From Jeotgalibaca porci (GTDB lineage: Bacteria; Bacillota; Bacilli; Lactobacillales; Aerococcaceae), in contig NZ_CP049889.1 of assembly GCF_011299095.1 (NCBI RefSeq), positions 1,964,501-2,028,500 of the forward strand: a DNA stretch of 64,000 nucleotides. Direction: 5' to 3'. The notes beneath the pieces were generated by a model. It searched no databases. It worked only from the letters and a program-made list of their open reading frames with translations, and had not been told where the DNA came from. The stretch's first letter is position 1. Each line of letters starts with the position of its first letter. A program made the position numbers and the translations under genes. Shown here in pieces: positions 44,982 through 53,240 of this stretch.

Positions 44982-45755
44982 TCAAAATAATTGTGTATTG
45001 TAGATACGAGCCTGTTTATCAAAAGTTGGTTGAGAAATGGCTTCATATTTCCGATAAGCGATTCGCTTTTCAAAGCGTAAATCTTTTTCTTTCGGATAAT
45101 AATGACGTCGATAGAGCGTGTGTCCTAACAGTTTTTTCGCTTCTTTTGTCAACGGATAGAGATAGCGAAACATGCGTCCATTGATTTTCTCAATCCCTTT
45201 GTATTCGCAAAATGCCTGGGAAAGCCAATGCTTTTTCTCTACCTGTTCAAAACGAGCATTTTCCTCTAATAAAAGGCGAGCACTTCGAGGGTGTATCTTT
45301 TCCCATGACTGTTTATCACGATAGACACTTGTCTTGAAATACCCGCAGTAAAAGAAGTTGGACGCTTGATAGACATAGCCACATTTTCCCTCAATTCCAT
45401 CTGCCAATGTATATAAAAAATGACAGTCCGTATGTTCTTTCAACCACTTAATTAGAGCTGAAAGAGCTTGACTGCCAAAATAATTGGTTTGATTCATTTC
45501 TGGAAGAAAACACATCTTTCCAATTTCTAAATAATCTGTGGTTTGAAGGGAACTGTCGGGAAAGAGTTTGCGTATGGTTTGTAGGGGTTGCGTACCCCAG
45601 CCTAATTCCACAACGCCTAATAATTTTTCTTCTGAAAAAATCCCTAGAAAGTATTTACACAATCTAGGGAGTATCTTTGAATAATGGTATTGCCGAATAA
45701 AAGAAATGGCTTCATCTTTCGGAATTTCTTTCAAAATCAATGGTGTGTTTGTCAT
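44982..45755 (-). CDS. Mom-like (GNAT-fold) protein, cargo between orf22 and orf21
   Basis: The 257-residue protein is not in Tn916. It has the signature order of Mom-family proteins (adenine modification of phage DNA, an acetyltransferase-like fold). The segments are IRQYHYSKILP (residues 20-30), LLGVVELGWGTQP (45-57), LEIGKMCFLP (76-85) and LADGIEGKCGYVYQASNFFYCG (117-138), where phage members show SYAD...G.VYQATN..Y.G. The C-terminal part (150-257) is basic and unassigned. It starts 6 bases after AGGTG, within 12 bases of the orf22 stop. Function in modification or antirestriction is inferred. Confidence 0.6.
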   Translation of the reverse strand: MTNTPLILKEIPKDEAISFIRQYHYSKILPRLCKYFLGIFSEEKLLGVVELGWGTQPLQTIRKLFPDSSLQTTDYLEIGKMCFLPEMNQTNYFGSQALSALIKWLKEHTDCHFLYTLADGIEGKCGYVYQASNFFYCGYFKTSVYRDKQSWEKIHPRSARLLLEENARFEQVEKKHWLSQAFCEYKGIEKINGRMFRYLYPLTKEAKKLLGHTLYRRHYYPKEKDLRFEKRIAYRKYEAISQPTFDKQARIYNTQLF

Positions 45756-45764
45756 AAGCAACAC

Positions 45765-46142
45765 CTATTTTTCACTTTCGGACGCTTCTTTTTTATATTT
45801 CTGATGAGGTTTTGTCTGTCCTTTTAATACAAGATCGTCTGCTTTCACGTACCAATCAACGTCTGCCCCTCGAAAAGTAGCCGTCGCTACGGTATCTGCC
45901 ACAGGATTGATTAATTCCACTTCTGCGTTGTAGTCAAATTCTTTCAAAGGAACAGAAGCGGGGATACTGACTTGTATCATGCGTCCTTGTCCTTTTGATT
46001 TTAAGTCATAGGTACGTTCTTTAATTTCTTCGGAAACCGAACCATCTTCATTTTGAATACGAACCTCACGACGTAAAGCGGAAAATTTCAATGTGCCAAA
46101 TGTCTGGTCTTTTTCAATCACAATACCTTCTGCTAATCTCAT
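45765..46142 (-). CDS. orf22: Tn916 Orf22-like protein (YdcP/DUF961)
   Basis: The 125-residue protein belongs to DUF961 (YdcP family), the usual second gene of Tn916-type transfer operons. It includes LVNPVADTVATATFRGADVDWYV-type sequence (here ELINPVADTVATATF). Function is unknown; it is required or helpful for conjugation in relatives. A GGAAAGG site precedes the ATG. Confidence 0.9.
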   Translation of the reverse strand: MRLAEGIVIEKDQTFGTLKFSALRREVRIQNEDGSVSEEIKERTYDLKSKGQGRMIQVSIPASVPLKEFDYNAEVELINPVADTVATATFRGADVDWYVKADDLVLKGQTKPHQKYKKEASESEK

Positions 46143-46162
46143 ATTTTTTCACCTTTCCTTTC

Positions 46163-46477
46163 TTAAGCTTTCACCATATCGTCTGCGTGCATAATGTAAT
46201 TGGTAAATCCTCTATTGCCAATTTTATAACCTTCTGCGGTAATACGTGGGTTGATGAGTCTGACTTTTTCGTCGGATTCAAAATGTTTCTCGCCAGCTTC
46301 GGAGGGAAGAATGACAACAATATCATCTGCTCGTTGAATCGTTGAGTATAAATTGTAGCTACGAGAGAGAATAGTTGGTCTGCCATTGACTCGACGTTGT
46401 TCAATATTCCCTTCACCAGCATATTCTAATTGACCAAATGTTTTTTCCATATTGGGAATGACATATTTTAATTCCAT
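46163..46477 (-). CDS. orf23: Tn916 Orf23-like protein (YdcP/DUF961)
   Basis: The 104-residue protein also belongs to DUF961, paralogous to orf22, and starts MELKYVIPNMEKTFGQLEYA. It is the first gene of the transfer operon. The GAAAGG site precedes the ATG. A terminator hairpin lies about 90 bases upstream, so a promoter is expected between 46478 and 46560, although no strong box is seen. Confidence 0.9.
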   Translation of the reverse strand: MELKYVIPNMEKTFGQLEYAGEGNIEQRRVNGRPTILSRSYNLYSTIQRADDIVVILPSEAGEKHFESDEKVRLINPRITAEGYKIGNRGFTNYIMHADDMVKA

Positions 46478-46563
46478 AAGTGTATCGTTCCTTTCTCACA
46501 TAAAATATTTTTGGCTTACTTTATTCATTTAAAAATTTGTTAGTATCACAACCTTTCAAAGCA

Positions 46564-46593
46564 TAAAAAATAGACGCTCATTATGAACGTCTA
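46564..46593 (-). terminator. Minus-strand terminator upstream of orf23
   Basis: TAGACG (46571-46576) with CGTCTA (46588-46593), extended by TCAT/ATGA in the stem, is followed by TTTTTT on the minus strand. It stands between the right end of the element and orf23. Confidence 0.7.
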
Positions 46594-46658
46594 TCATTTA
46601 AATGAATATTGAGTTTAGAATTCCATTTCGAATTTAATCAGGTCTGCTTAGGTGCAAA

Positions 46659-46682
46659 TACTGCACTTTTATTGCACTTTTT
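46659..46682. repeat. Right arm-type repeat of the element
   Basis: Exact second copy of the 24-base sequence at 26232-26255, in the same orientation, 90 bases inside the right attachment core. Confidence 0.65.
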
Positions 46683-46772
46683 ATTTTTTTAAATATAATT
46701 TATTCGATTTTATACGTTTCCAAAATCCTTGATATTACAGCATTTTCGCTTATATGCCATACCCTTAAAACA

Positions 46773-46783
46773 GAGTGGGAGTA
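46773..46783. other. attR: right attachment core
   Basis: GAGTGGGAGTA, identical to the guaA 3' end, followed by AAATAAAAG. The following A gives a TAA stop, which reconstructs the pre-insertion guaA end. Confidence 0.88.
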
Positions 46784-46794
46784 AAATAAAAGTA

Positions 46795-46836
46795 AAACAG
46801 CGACAACCTTTTAGACTAAAGGGTTGTCGCTGTTTT
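46795..46836 (+). terminator. Original guaA terminator, displaced
   Basis: AAACAGCGACAACC (from 46795) pairs with GGTTGTCGCTGTTT, then TT. It lies 12 bases after attR and would have been about 10 bases after the guaA stop before integration. Confidence 0.85.
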
Positions 46837-46930
46837 AATTAGTAGCTTAAAGTAGACAACTATGAGTGAGTTGTATATTCTAGGACTATTGTAAAAAATA
46901 AATTGAATGAAATCAGAAAAGGTGAATGAT

Positions 46931-47815
46931 ATGAAAAAAATACTTGTGTTAGGCGGAACGAATTTCTTTGGCAAGAAAGCAGTTCAATTATTATTAGACA
47001 AAGGTTATGAGGTGACTGTCGCGACGCGAGGAAATAATCCAATTCCATTTGAAGATAAAGTGCAACATATCGTGTTAGATGCGAGTGATTCTTTACATGC
47101 AGGCTGGCAAGCGGTTCAAGCCCAACAGTGGGATGCGGTGTTTGATAATATTTGTTACAACGCCGAAGATGCTCATATCCGCATTGAAAAATTGGGTCAA
47201 CAATTAAAGCACTATTATTTCACGTCATCACTCGCAACTTATATGGGGGATAAAGATGGTTATGTAGAAGCGGATTTCAATCCATTAACTTACGAAATTA
47301 ATCCGCATAAAACTGTTGATTACGGTGAAGGCAAACGCCAAGCTGAACAAGTTTTGTTCACTCAAGCACCTTTCCAAGTGACAGCTTTTCGTTTCCCGAT
47401 TGTGCTAGATAACGATGATTATACGAAACGTCTGCATTCGTATGTTGATAAAGCACTGAAACACGAAACCATTCAGTTCAACAATCCAGATGCCAAAATA
47501 AACTTTGTTAAAGGAAGCAGTGCAGCCAATGCGATTGTTTGGGCAATTGAGAACGAACAAGCAGGTAGCTTTAATATTAGTTCACATGACGCAATCACTC
47601 GTCAAACATTTATCGAATGGCTCGAAGAAATGACGGGTCAAACAATCAAGGTTGACTATACGGATGAAACCATCACGGGCTCACCGTTTAACACACGTCA
47701 TCACTGGTACCTGAACTCTGATAAAATCGCTGAAGCTGGTTTCCAATTAGATAACTTAGCTTCCTGGTTAAAACCATTGATGAAAGATCTGGTCGATGGG
47801 ATGCGCGCTCAATAA
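46931..47815 (+). CDS. NAD-dependent epimerase/dehydratase family protein
   Basis: The 294-residue extended-SDR protein has the N-terminal NAD(P) motif ILVLGGTNFFGKKAVQLLL (GxxxxxG form), and D-rich beta strand. The YxxxK motif is in YGEGKRQAE. The C-terminal part fits Streptococcus- or staphylococcal-type epimerases of unknown substrate. Start at ATG 46931 after AGGTGA; a longer in-frame start at 46907 lacks a site. Two terminators follow. Confidence 0.82.
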   Translation: MKKILVLGGTNFFGKKAVQLLLDKGYEVTVATRGNNPIPFEDKVQHIVLDASDSLHAGWQAVQAQQWDAVFDNICYNAEDAHIRIEKLGQQLKHYYFTSSLATYMGDKDGYVEADFNPLTYEINPHKTVDYGEGKRQAEQVLFTQAPFQVTAFRFPIVLDNDDYTKRLHSYVDKALKHETIQFNNPDAKINFVKGSSAANAIVWAIENEQAGSFNISSHDAITRQTFIEWLEEMTGQTIKVDYTDETITGSPFNTRHHWYLNSDKIAEAGFQLDNLASWLKPLMKDLVDGMRAQ

Positions 47816-48159
47816 GATAATAAATTTGTGTGACCAGAGGCAAATTTTTAGCATGACACTATTGAAAGAAGCAGAGGGCGTATAGCCCTTATGCTTCTTT
47901 TTAGTATATTTCTAAACCCCTCAAAGTTATCAGTCGTGATGTTTCCTTCATCCAAGTAACATCAAAATGCTCAACAGTGACTATTGAGTAGGAATAACAA
48001 AAAAAGAGTTCCAGATCCTTATTTACGAAGGGGCTGGAACTCTTTTATTTGGATGATGTTAACCCAAACCCGAAATCCCGTCTGAGTGCGGAAGGGTGAG
48101 AGTGAATAGAAAAAAACCTCAACGAAATCGCTGAGGTGTTTGATAAGTTAAAGTTTAAA
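47816..48159. other. Intergenic region with two plus-strand terminators
   Basis: The first terminator is at 47866-47902 (AAGAAGCA...TGCTTCTTTT with inner AGGGC/GCCCT). The second is at 48002-48046 (AAAAGAGTTCCAG with CTGGAACTCTTTT). The 100 bases between hold no recognisable gene. The second hairpin may belong to a lost gene or act as backup. Confidence 0.7.
48111..48137 (-). terminator. Terminator of the cold-shock gene
   Basis: ACCTCA (48116-48121) with TGAGGT (48132-48137), followed by a T-run on the minus strand, 23 bases after the stop. Confidence 0.8.
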
Positions 48160-48360
48160 TTAAGCTTTATGAACGTTAACTGCTTGTGGTCCACGGTTAC
48201 CTTGTTCTACTTCAAAAGTAACTGCTTGTCCTTCGTCTAAAGATTTGAAACCTTCAGATTGGATTGCTGAGAAGTGTACGAATACATCGTCAGAACCTTC
48301 ACATTCGATAAAACCAAAGCCTTTTTCTGCGTTAAACCATTTTACTGTACCGTTATTCAT
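48160..48360 (-). CDS. csp: Cold-shock protein (CspA family)
   Basis: The 66-residue OB-fold nucleic-acid chaperone has RNP1 KGFGFIE and RNP2 VFVHFSAI. It begins [14 protein letters not shown]. It destabilises mRNA structures, mainly in cold or during growth transitions. Start at 48360 after GGAGGAA; a ten-codon in-frame extension is not family-like. A small GTGCAAAAGCAC hairpin lies in the leader. Confidence 0.95.
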   Translation of the reverse strand: MNNGTVKWFNAEKGFGFIECEGSDDVFVHFSAIQSEGFKSLDEGQAVTFEVEQGNRGPQAVNVHKA

Positions 48361-48647
48361 AATGAAATTCCTCCATATGTGCTTTTGCACGTTATATTTA
48401 TAATACTTCGTTCAAAAATAAAGAGAGAATTAATCATCTACATGAATAACTTACAATCTTATTTCGATAACAAAATTACTATAAAACTAACTATACATGA
48501 TACTTTGATAAATGTAAAGGGTTATCTAAATAAAAATTGGAATTAATACTGGGCCCCTTCCTTATTGATAAAGTAAGGGGTCTGTTACTTGCAAAAAGTC
48601 AGAATCTTTCAGACAATGAGAGTAGTAGATGTGAAAGGGTGGATAGA
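48361..48647. other. Divergent promoter region between csp and the dehydrogenase gene
   Basis: The 287 bases hold the csp leader and promoter (AT-rich TATAAATATAA near 48395) and the leader of the dehydrogenase. A hairpin CCCCTT...AAGGGG spans 48552-48578. No T-box or other known riboswitch element was recognised. Confidence 0.4.
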
Positions 48648-49601
48648 ATGATTATTAAATTACTGGAACCTTTACGTGTTCCAAAAGATATGATAGAGGA
48701 ATTAGCACAACCGATTAAAGATATGGGGCACGAATTTGTTTATTATGAGGAAAAAACGACAGATACGAATGAGTTGATTAAACGCAGTGAAGATGCAGAT
48801 ATTGTCATGATTGCCAATAATCCGTATCCGGCGGAAGTTATTGAAGCAAGCGAAAATCTGAAGTTCATTAACATTGCTTTTACTGGTGTAGACCATGTGA
48901 ACGCGGAAGCAGCCAATAAAAAAGATATTAAGATCGCAAATGCGGCTGGTTATTCGAATCAATCGGTTCCTGAATTAGCAATCGGGCTGACGTTGGACGT
49001 TTATCGCGGCATCAGTTCCGGAAATACCGAAGTACGCAGCAAAGATTTCTCGGGACCATTCCAAGGCCGTGAAATAAAAGGGAAAACAGTTGGTATTGTT
49101 GGAACAGGGCAATTAGGGACCCGTACAGCTGAATTGTTCAAAGCATTCGGTGCAAACCTAATTGGGTACAACCGCAGCGAGAATGAAGAAGCAAAAGCAC
49201 TCGGAATGACATATCATGATTTGGAAACAGTCATGTCAGAAAGTGATATTATTTCTGTTCACTTACCATTAACAGAAGACACGCGCGGTATTATTTCGAA
49301 AGAAATGCTTTCAAAAATGAAGGAAAGTGCGATTATTATTAACACGGCGCGGGGACCAGTTATTGATTCGGATGCATTGGCCGACGCTTTGAACGCAGAT
49401 GAAATTTCTGGGGCAGGTCTGGATGTTTTTGATATGGAACCACCGATTCCAGCAGACTATCCATTATTAGCTGCTAAGAACACTGTATTGACACCTCATG
49501 TTGGTTTCTTGACAGATGAGTCAATGGTGCTGCGTGCTGAAATCGTATTCGAAAACACACTGGCATACTTAAAAGGTAAACCACAAAATCTTGTGAATTA
49601 G
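48648..49601 (+). CDS. D-2-hydroxyacid dehydrogenase (NAD-dependent)
   Basis: The 317-residue enzyme belongs to the D-isomer-specific 2-hydroxyacid dehydrogenase family. The NAD motif GIVGTGQLGTRTAELFKAFG (around 145-164), VHLPLTEDTRG, NTARGPVID with the catalytic Arg, and the late GLDVFDMEPP (Glu) and LTPHVGF (His) are all present. Candidate substrates include glyoxylate/hydroxypyruvate, D-lactate or phosphoglycerate. Start at ATG 48648 after AAGGGTGG. Confidence 0.9.
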   Translation: MIIKLLEPLRVPKDMIEELAQPIKDMGHEFVYYEEKTTDTNELIKRSEDADIVMIANNPYPAEVIEASENLKFINIAFTGVDHVNAEAANKKDIKIANAAGYSNQSVPELAIGLTLDVYRGISSGNTEVRSKDFSGPFQGREIKGKTVGIVGTGQLGTRTAELFKAFGANLIGYNRSENEEAKALGMTYHDLETVMSESDIISVHLPLTEDTRGIISKEMLSKMKESAIIINTARGPVIDSDALADALNADEISGAGLDVFDMEPPIPADYPLLAAKNTVLTPHVGFLTDESMVLRAEIVFENTLAYLKGKPQNLVN

Positions 49602-49621
49602 GAAAGGCTTACATTTTTCCG

Positions 49622-49650
49622 TTGCAATGTAGATAAGCGCTTGTTATAAT
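49622..49650 (+). promoter_or_regulatory. Promoter of the ABC-F gene
   Basis: TTGCAA (49622-49627) and TATAAT (49645-49650) are separated by 17 bases. Transcription would start about 205 bases before the ABC-F start. Confidence 0.75.
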
Positions 49651-49659
49651 GACACCAAA

Positions 49660-49862
49660 ATAACAGGAAGGTTGTGCGTGCATGTACACTATCTAATCCC
49701 ATCGTAATTGAAAAGAAACGTTTCTGCCTCAGTGCAGGTTTCTTTGCGACGGTTTTAGATAGAATAGCTGAACACAACGCTTCTATCTTTAAAATGACAC
49801 AACCAGACTGTCTGCAGAAACTTGCGGGTGGTCTGTTTTTATTTTTAGATAGGAGAATGTTT
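49660..49862 (+). promoter_or_regulatory. Attenuator-like leader of the ABC-F gene
   Basis: The leader has a first hairpin near 49712-49743 (AAGAAAC ... CTGC/GCAG ... GTTTCTT) and an intrinsic terminator at 49804-49846. In the second, CAGACTGTCTGC pairs with GCGGGTGGTCTG (with G-U pairs), followed by TTTTTATTTTT. A short frame MYTI starts at 49682 after GGAAGG. This arrangement suggests conditional termination, perhaps controlled by ribosome stalling. Confidence 0.6.
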
Positions 49863-51398
49863 ATGTTACAAGTAAAAAAACTGACGATGCACCATATGAA
49901 AGATTTGAAAGCAATCATCAAAGATTTGAGTTTTACCGTGAATCCCGGTGACAAAGTAGCCCTGATTGGCGAAGAAGGCAATGGGAAATCGACTTTGTTA
50001 AAGTGGATTAATCGCGATCTAAGTATTGATAGTTATATTCAAGCAGAAGGCACGCTTGTTAATCACTTCAGTAAGACCATTTACCTGCCACAAGCCTTGC
50101 CCGCTGACAAACATAATCTGACTTTGGATGCGTTCTTCTTTGGAGTTGAAGATGCTCTGGAAATAGATTATCAACTTTTGTATCAAACGGTCACAAAAAT
50201 GGGGTTTGATCCCGATCGTTTGACCAGTTCTCAGTTATTGCGCGACTTATCAGGCGGAGAGAAAGTAAAGATTCAGCTGTTGAAAATTCTGGCTCAGAAT
50301 CCCGATTTACTGTTATTGGATGAGCCTTCCAATGATTTAGATTTACAAACAGTTCAATGGTTGGAAGACTTTATCAAAACGAGCCCGCTTACGATTCTGT
50401 TTATTTCTCATGATGAATCGTTGCTGAAAGCGACCGCAACGAAAGTCATTCAGTTGGAACTGTTGCGTCATAAGACGATTCCCGTTGCGACGGTTTCAAG
50501 TTTATCTTACGAAGAATATCAGAATGAGAAAGAAAATAAATTTGAAATGCAAACTCGGATTGCGAGTAAACAGAGAGAAGAGTATCAAAAACAAATGGCT
50601 CGCCATCAACGGATAGAAAGTAGTGTGCACGATGCGCAAAAGAGCGTCTCACGTCAAGAACCGGGTGTTGCCCGTTTATTGAAGAAGAAGATGCATACCG
50701 TGAAAGCAATGGGCAAACGCTTTGAACGCGAAAAGGATAACTTCGAAGATATACCCATTAAAGAAGATGCAATTCTAATGAAATTCAGTAATACCAAAGA
50801 ATTACCTGATGGAAAAACAATTATTCATTTGGACCAGACTTCTGTTTCGTTTGAAGGGAAAACATTGGTCACGCATTTAAGTTTGCACCTGAAAGGGAAG
50901 CAGAAAGTCGGCATCATTGGACAAAATGGAATTGGAAAAAGTACCTGGTTGAAACAATTATGGGAAGAAATGCGAGACAGAAAAGATATTTATACCGGCT
51001 ATATGCCCCAGAACTACTTGGATATTTTACCAGCGGAAGAGACGCCACTGACATTTCTAAATGAATCAGGCGATTGGGAAGAGAAAACAAAAGTGATGAC
51101 GTATCTCGGAAGTATGCGGTACACGCATGAAGAAATGACGCATCCAATTAAGGCGTTGTCAGGCGGGCAGCAGGCTAAATTACTTCTGATAAAGATTGAT
51201 TTAACAGGTCAGAATGTTCTGCTTCTGGATGAGCCGACTCGTAACTTCTCACCCCTGTCGCAACGTGAACTGCGAACACTGCTGCGTTCATTTCCAGGTG
51301 CTATTTTGACGGTTTCACATGATCGGACATTCTTAAGAGAAGTATGCGAGGTGGTCTATGAAATGACCGCAACTGGATTAAAAGAAATACAGATATAA
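49863..51398 (+). CDS. ABC-F family ATPase (possible ribosome protection)
   Basis: The 511-residue cytoplasmic protein has two ABC cassettes and no membrane helices. Walker A sites are GEEGNGKST (36-44) and GQNGIGKST; signatures are LSGGEKVK and LSGGQQAK. A charged helical linker (around 245-310, EMQTRIASKQREEYQKQ) is the P-site tRNA interaction motif region. The second Walker B reads LLLLDEPTRNFSPLS. ABC-F proteins include housekeeping translation factors and antibiotic resistance factors; the attenuator leader favours the latter. Start at 49863, seven bases after AGGAG; upstream in-frame starts lie in the leader. Confidence 0.85.
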   Translation: MLQVKKLTMHHMKDLKAIIKDLSFTVNPGDKVALIGEEGNGKSTLLKWINRDLSIDSYIQAEGTLVNHFSKTIYLPQALPADKHNLTLDAFFFGVEDALEIDYQLLYQTVTKMGFDPDRLTSSQLLRDLSGGEKVKIQLLKILAQNPDLLLLDEPSNDLDLQTVQWLEDFIKTSPLTILFISHDESLLKATATKVIQLELLRHKTIPVATVSSLSYEEYQNEKENKFEMQTRIASKQREEYQKQMARHQRIESSVHDAQKSVSRQEPGVARLLKKKMHTVKAMGKRFEREKDNFEDIPIKEDAILMKFSNTKELPDGKTIIHLDQTSVSFEGKTLVTHLSLHLKGKQKVGIIGQNGIGKSTWLKQLWEEMRDRKDIYTGYMPQNYLDILPAEETPLTFLNESGDWEEKTKVMTYLGSMRYTHEEMTHPIKALSGGQQAKLLLIKIDLTGQNVLLLDEPTRNFSPLSQRELRTLLRSFPGAILTVSHDRTFLREVCEVVYEMTATGLKEIQI

Positions 51399-51466
51399 CG
51401 GATTCTTATCAAAAAAATCGTATAAATCGTGTATACTGGATAAAGAGATTTTTTTGGAGCGATGAC

Positions 51467-53239
51467 ATGAAAACAATAGATACAATACTAAAAGAATATT
51501 ATGGTTATGACACTTTTCGACCTGGTCAAAAAGAGTTGATTCAATCGTTGATGAATGGGCAAGATGTTTTAGGTATTATGCCGACAGGGGGCGGAAAATC
51601 CCTTTGCTACCAAATTCCGGCGATTTGTCAGGAAGGGACCGGGATTGTGATTTCTCCTTTAATCTCCTTGATGAAAGATCAGGTTGATGCGTTGCAGACA
51701 ATGGGAGTAAAAGCAGGCTATATCAATAGCCAATTAGACCCGGCAACTTACAGAGAGACAATGGATAAGGCATTATTCGGTTACTATGACTTGTTGTACA
51801 TAGCACCGGAACGCATTGCCAGCGAACATTTCTTAAATACGCTCGGACATATGAATATAAATATTGTTGCCGTGGATGAGGCCCACTGTATTTCGCAATG
51901 GGGACAAGATTTCCGTCCGAGTTACCAAACAATTCCCCAATTACGCGATGTTGTGAGTGCTGGGGTACCGTTTGCCGCCTTTACAGCGACAGCTACAACA
52001 CTTGTTAAAAATGATATTACTGAACAGTTGCGCTTACAAAGTCCGCATGAGTTTGTAGCCAGTTTTGACCGTCCGAATCTATATTTCTCAGTTATTTCTT
52101 CGAAACAAAAGAGTAAAGATGTCTTCCGTTACATAGGAAAAGAAGGCGCGACGATTATTTACTGTAATACGCGCAAAAACGTAGAATCTGTGTACAATAA
52201 CCTGGTTAAAAAAGGTTTACCGGCAACGTATTATCATGCGGGTATTCCGACTCAGGAAAGAAATAAAAATCAGGACAATTTCATTTATGATCGCAAACCA
52301 ATTATTGTGGCTACGAATGCATTTGGAATGGGAATTGATAAGTCGAACGTTAGAAAAGTTATTCACTACAACATGCCTTTGGATATGGAAAGTTATTATC
52401 AAGAAGCAGGGCGTGCTGGAAGAGACGGGGCACCTGCTGAAGCAGTCCTATTGTATTCGGGTCAAGATATTATTACGAATACCTTCCTAATTGAACAAGG
52501 AAATCAACCACATGCCAAAGACAAATTGAACCGCATGATTTCTTATTGTAAAACGGGGAAATGTTTGCGGACATATATCTTAAATTATTTTGACGAGACA
52601 CCGAATTGGACAAGATGCGAGCATTGTTCCAACTGTGATGGCCAGACCGAAACAATGGATGTAACGGTAGAATGCCAAAAGATTTTGTCGTGCATTTACC
52701 GCATGGACCAACGCTTTGGTACGGGTATGGTAACAGATGTGTTGCGTGGGAAAAACAATGAACGGATTAGACAATTTCGTTTTGAGCAGTTATCTACTTA
52801 TGGTATTATGGCAAAATATACAGATAGCACCATTAAAGATATCATTTCTTTGATGCTCAGCGAAGGGTACTTAACTTTGTCGGGAGACAAGTATCCAATT
52901 TTGAATTTTACCCAAAAAAGCAATGCTTTACTGCAGGCTGAAGATACGTTAATTATGACCCGTAAGATTGTAGAAGAAGTACCGCACACGATTGCTGAAG
53001 CCGTTGATTACGACGAAAGCTTGTTTGAAGAGCTGCGGAAGCTACGTTTGGAAATTGCCCAAGAAATTGGCAAGCCCCCATTCGTTGTCTTTACAGATAA
53101 AAGTCTCATTGATATGGCAAATAAACTGCCAACAACAGACCATGAATTCCTGGATATTCATGGTGTGGGCCAAAGTAAGCTGGTTAACTATGGCGAAACG
53201 TTTATGGCTATCATCAAAGAGTATAAGGAGTCAAAATAG
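51467..53239 (+). CDS. recQ: ATP-dependent DNA helicase RecQ
   Basis: The 590-residue helicase has the RecQ superfamily 2 core. Visible motifs are FRPGQKELI (motif 0), GIMPTGGGKSLCYQIPA (motif I), VDEAHCISQWG (motif II), AFTATAT (III) and QEAGRAGRDG (VI). The zinc-binding region CKTGKCLR...CEHCSNC and a winged helix follow, and a C-terminal HRDC domain ends the protein. Start at ATG 51467 after GGAGCG. It acts in DNA repair and recombination. Confidence 0.95.
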   Translation: MKTIDTILKEYYGYDTFRPGQKELIQSLMNGQDVLGIMPTGGGKSLCYQIPAICQEGTGIVISPLISLMKDQVDALQTMGVKAGYINSQLDPATYRETMDKALFGYYDLLYIAPERIASEHFLNTLGHMNINIVAVDEAHCISQWGQDFRPSYQTIPQLRDVVSAGVPFAAFTATATTLVKNDITEQLRLQSPHEFVASFDRPNLYFSVISSKQKSKDVFRYIGKEGATIIYCNTRKNVESVYNNLVKKGLPATYYHAGIPTQERNKNQDNFIYDRKPIIVATNAFGMGIDKSNVRKVIHYNMPLDMESYYQEAGRAGRDGAPAEAVLLYSGQDIITNTFLIEQGNQPHAKDKLNRMISYCKTGKCLRTYILNYFDETPNWTRCEHCSNCDGQTETMDVTVECQKILSCIYRMDQRFGTGMVTDVLRGKNNERIRQFRFEQLSTYGIMAKYTDSTIKDIISLMLSEGYLTLSGDKYPILNFTQKSNALLQAEDTLIMTRKIVEEVPHTIAEAVDYDESLFEELRKLRLEIAQEIGKPPFVVFTDKSLIDMANKLPTTDHEFLDIHGVGQSKLVNYGETFMAIIKEYKESK

Positions 53240-53240
53240 T

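Larger units (their letters stand above)
26163..46783. mobile_element. Tn5801-like integrative conjugative element (Tn916 family) carrying tet(M)
   Basis: The 20.6-kb element lies between two copies of GAGTGGGAGTA, at the 3' end of guaA and at 46773-46783. Insertion in guaA, an integrase at the guaA side, and a Tn916-type backbone match the known Tn5801 group. The order is int, xis, orf8, orf7, orf9, a cysteine-rich small gene, tet(M), orf13-17, ardA (orf18), orf19-23. All genes except orf9 read on the minus strand. AT content is visibly higher than in the flanks. All core transfer genes look full length. Cargo between orf17/orf18/orf19 and between orf21/orf22 is additional to Tn916. The transfer module is probably functional, but this is an inference. 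Confidence 0.93.

Noticed and set aside
48552-48578. T-box or riboswitch in front of the D-2-hydroxyacid dehydrogenase gene
   Set aside because: A hairpin exists, but no T-box sequence, no U-tract and no known riboswitch core were seen.
49674-49862. N-terminal extension of the ABC-F protein
   Set aside because: The frame is open, but the segment has no ABC-F similarity and coincides with an intrinsic terminator and the leader; AGGAG is correctly spaced for the start at 49863.
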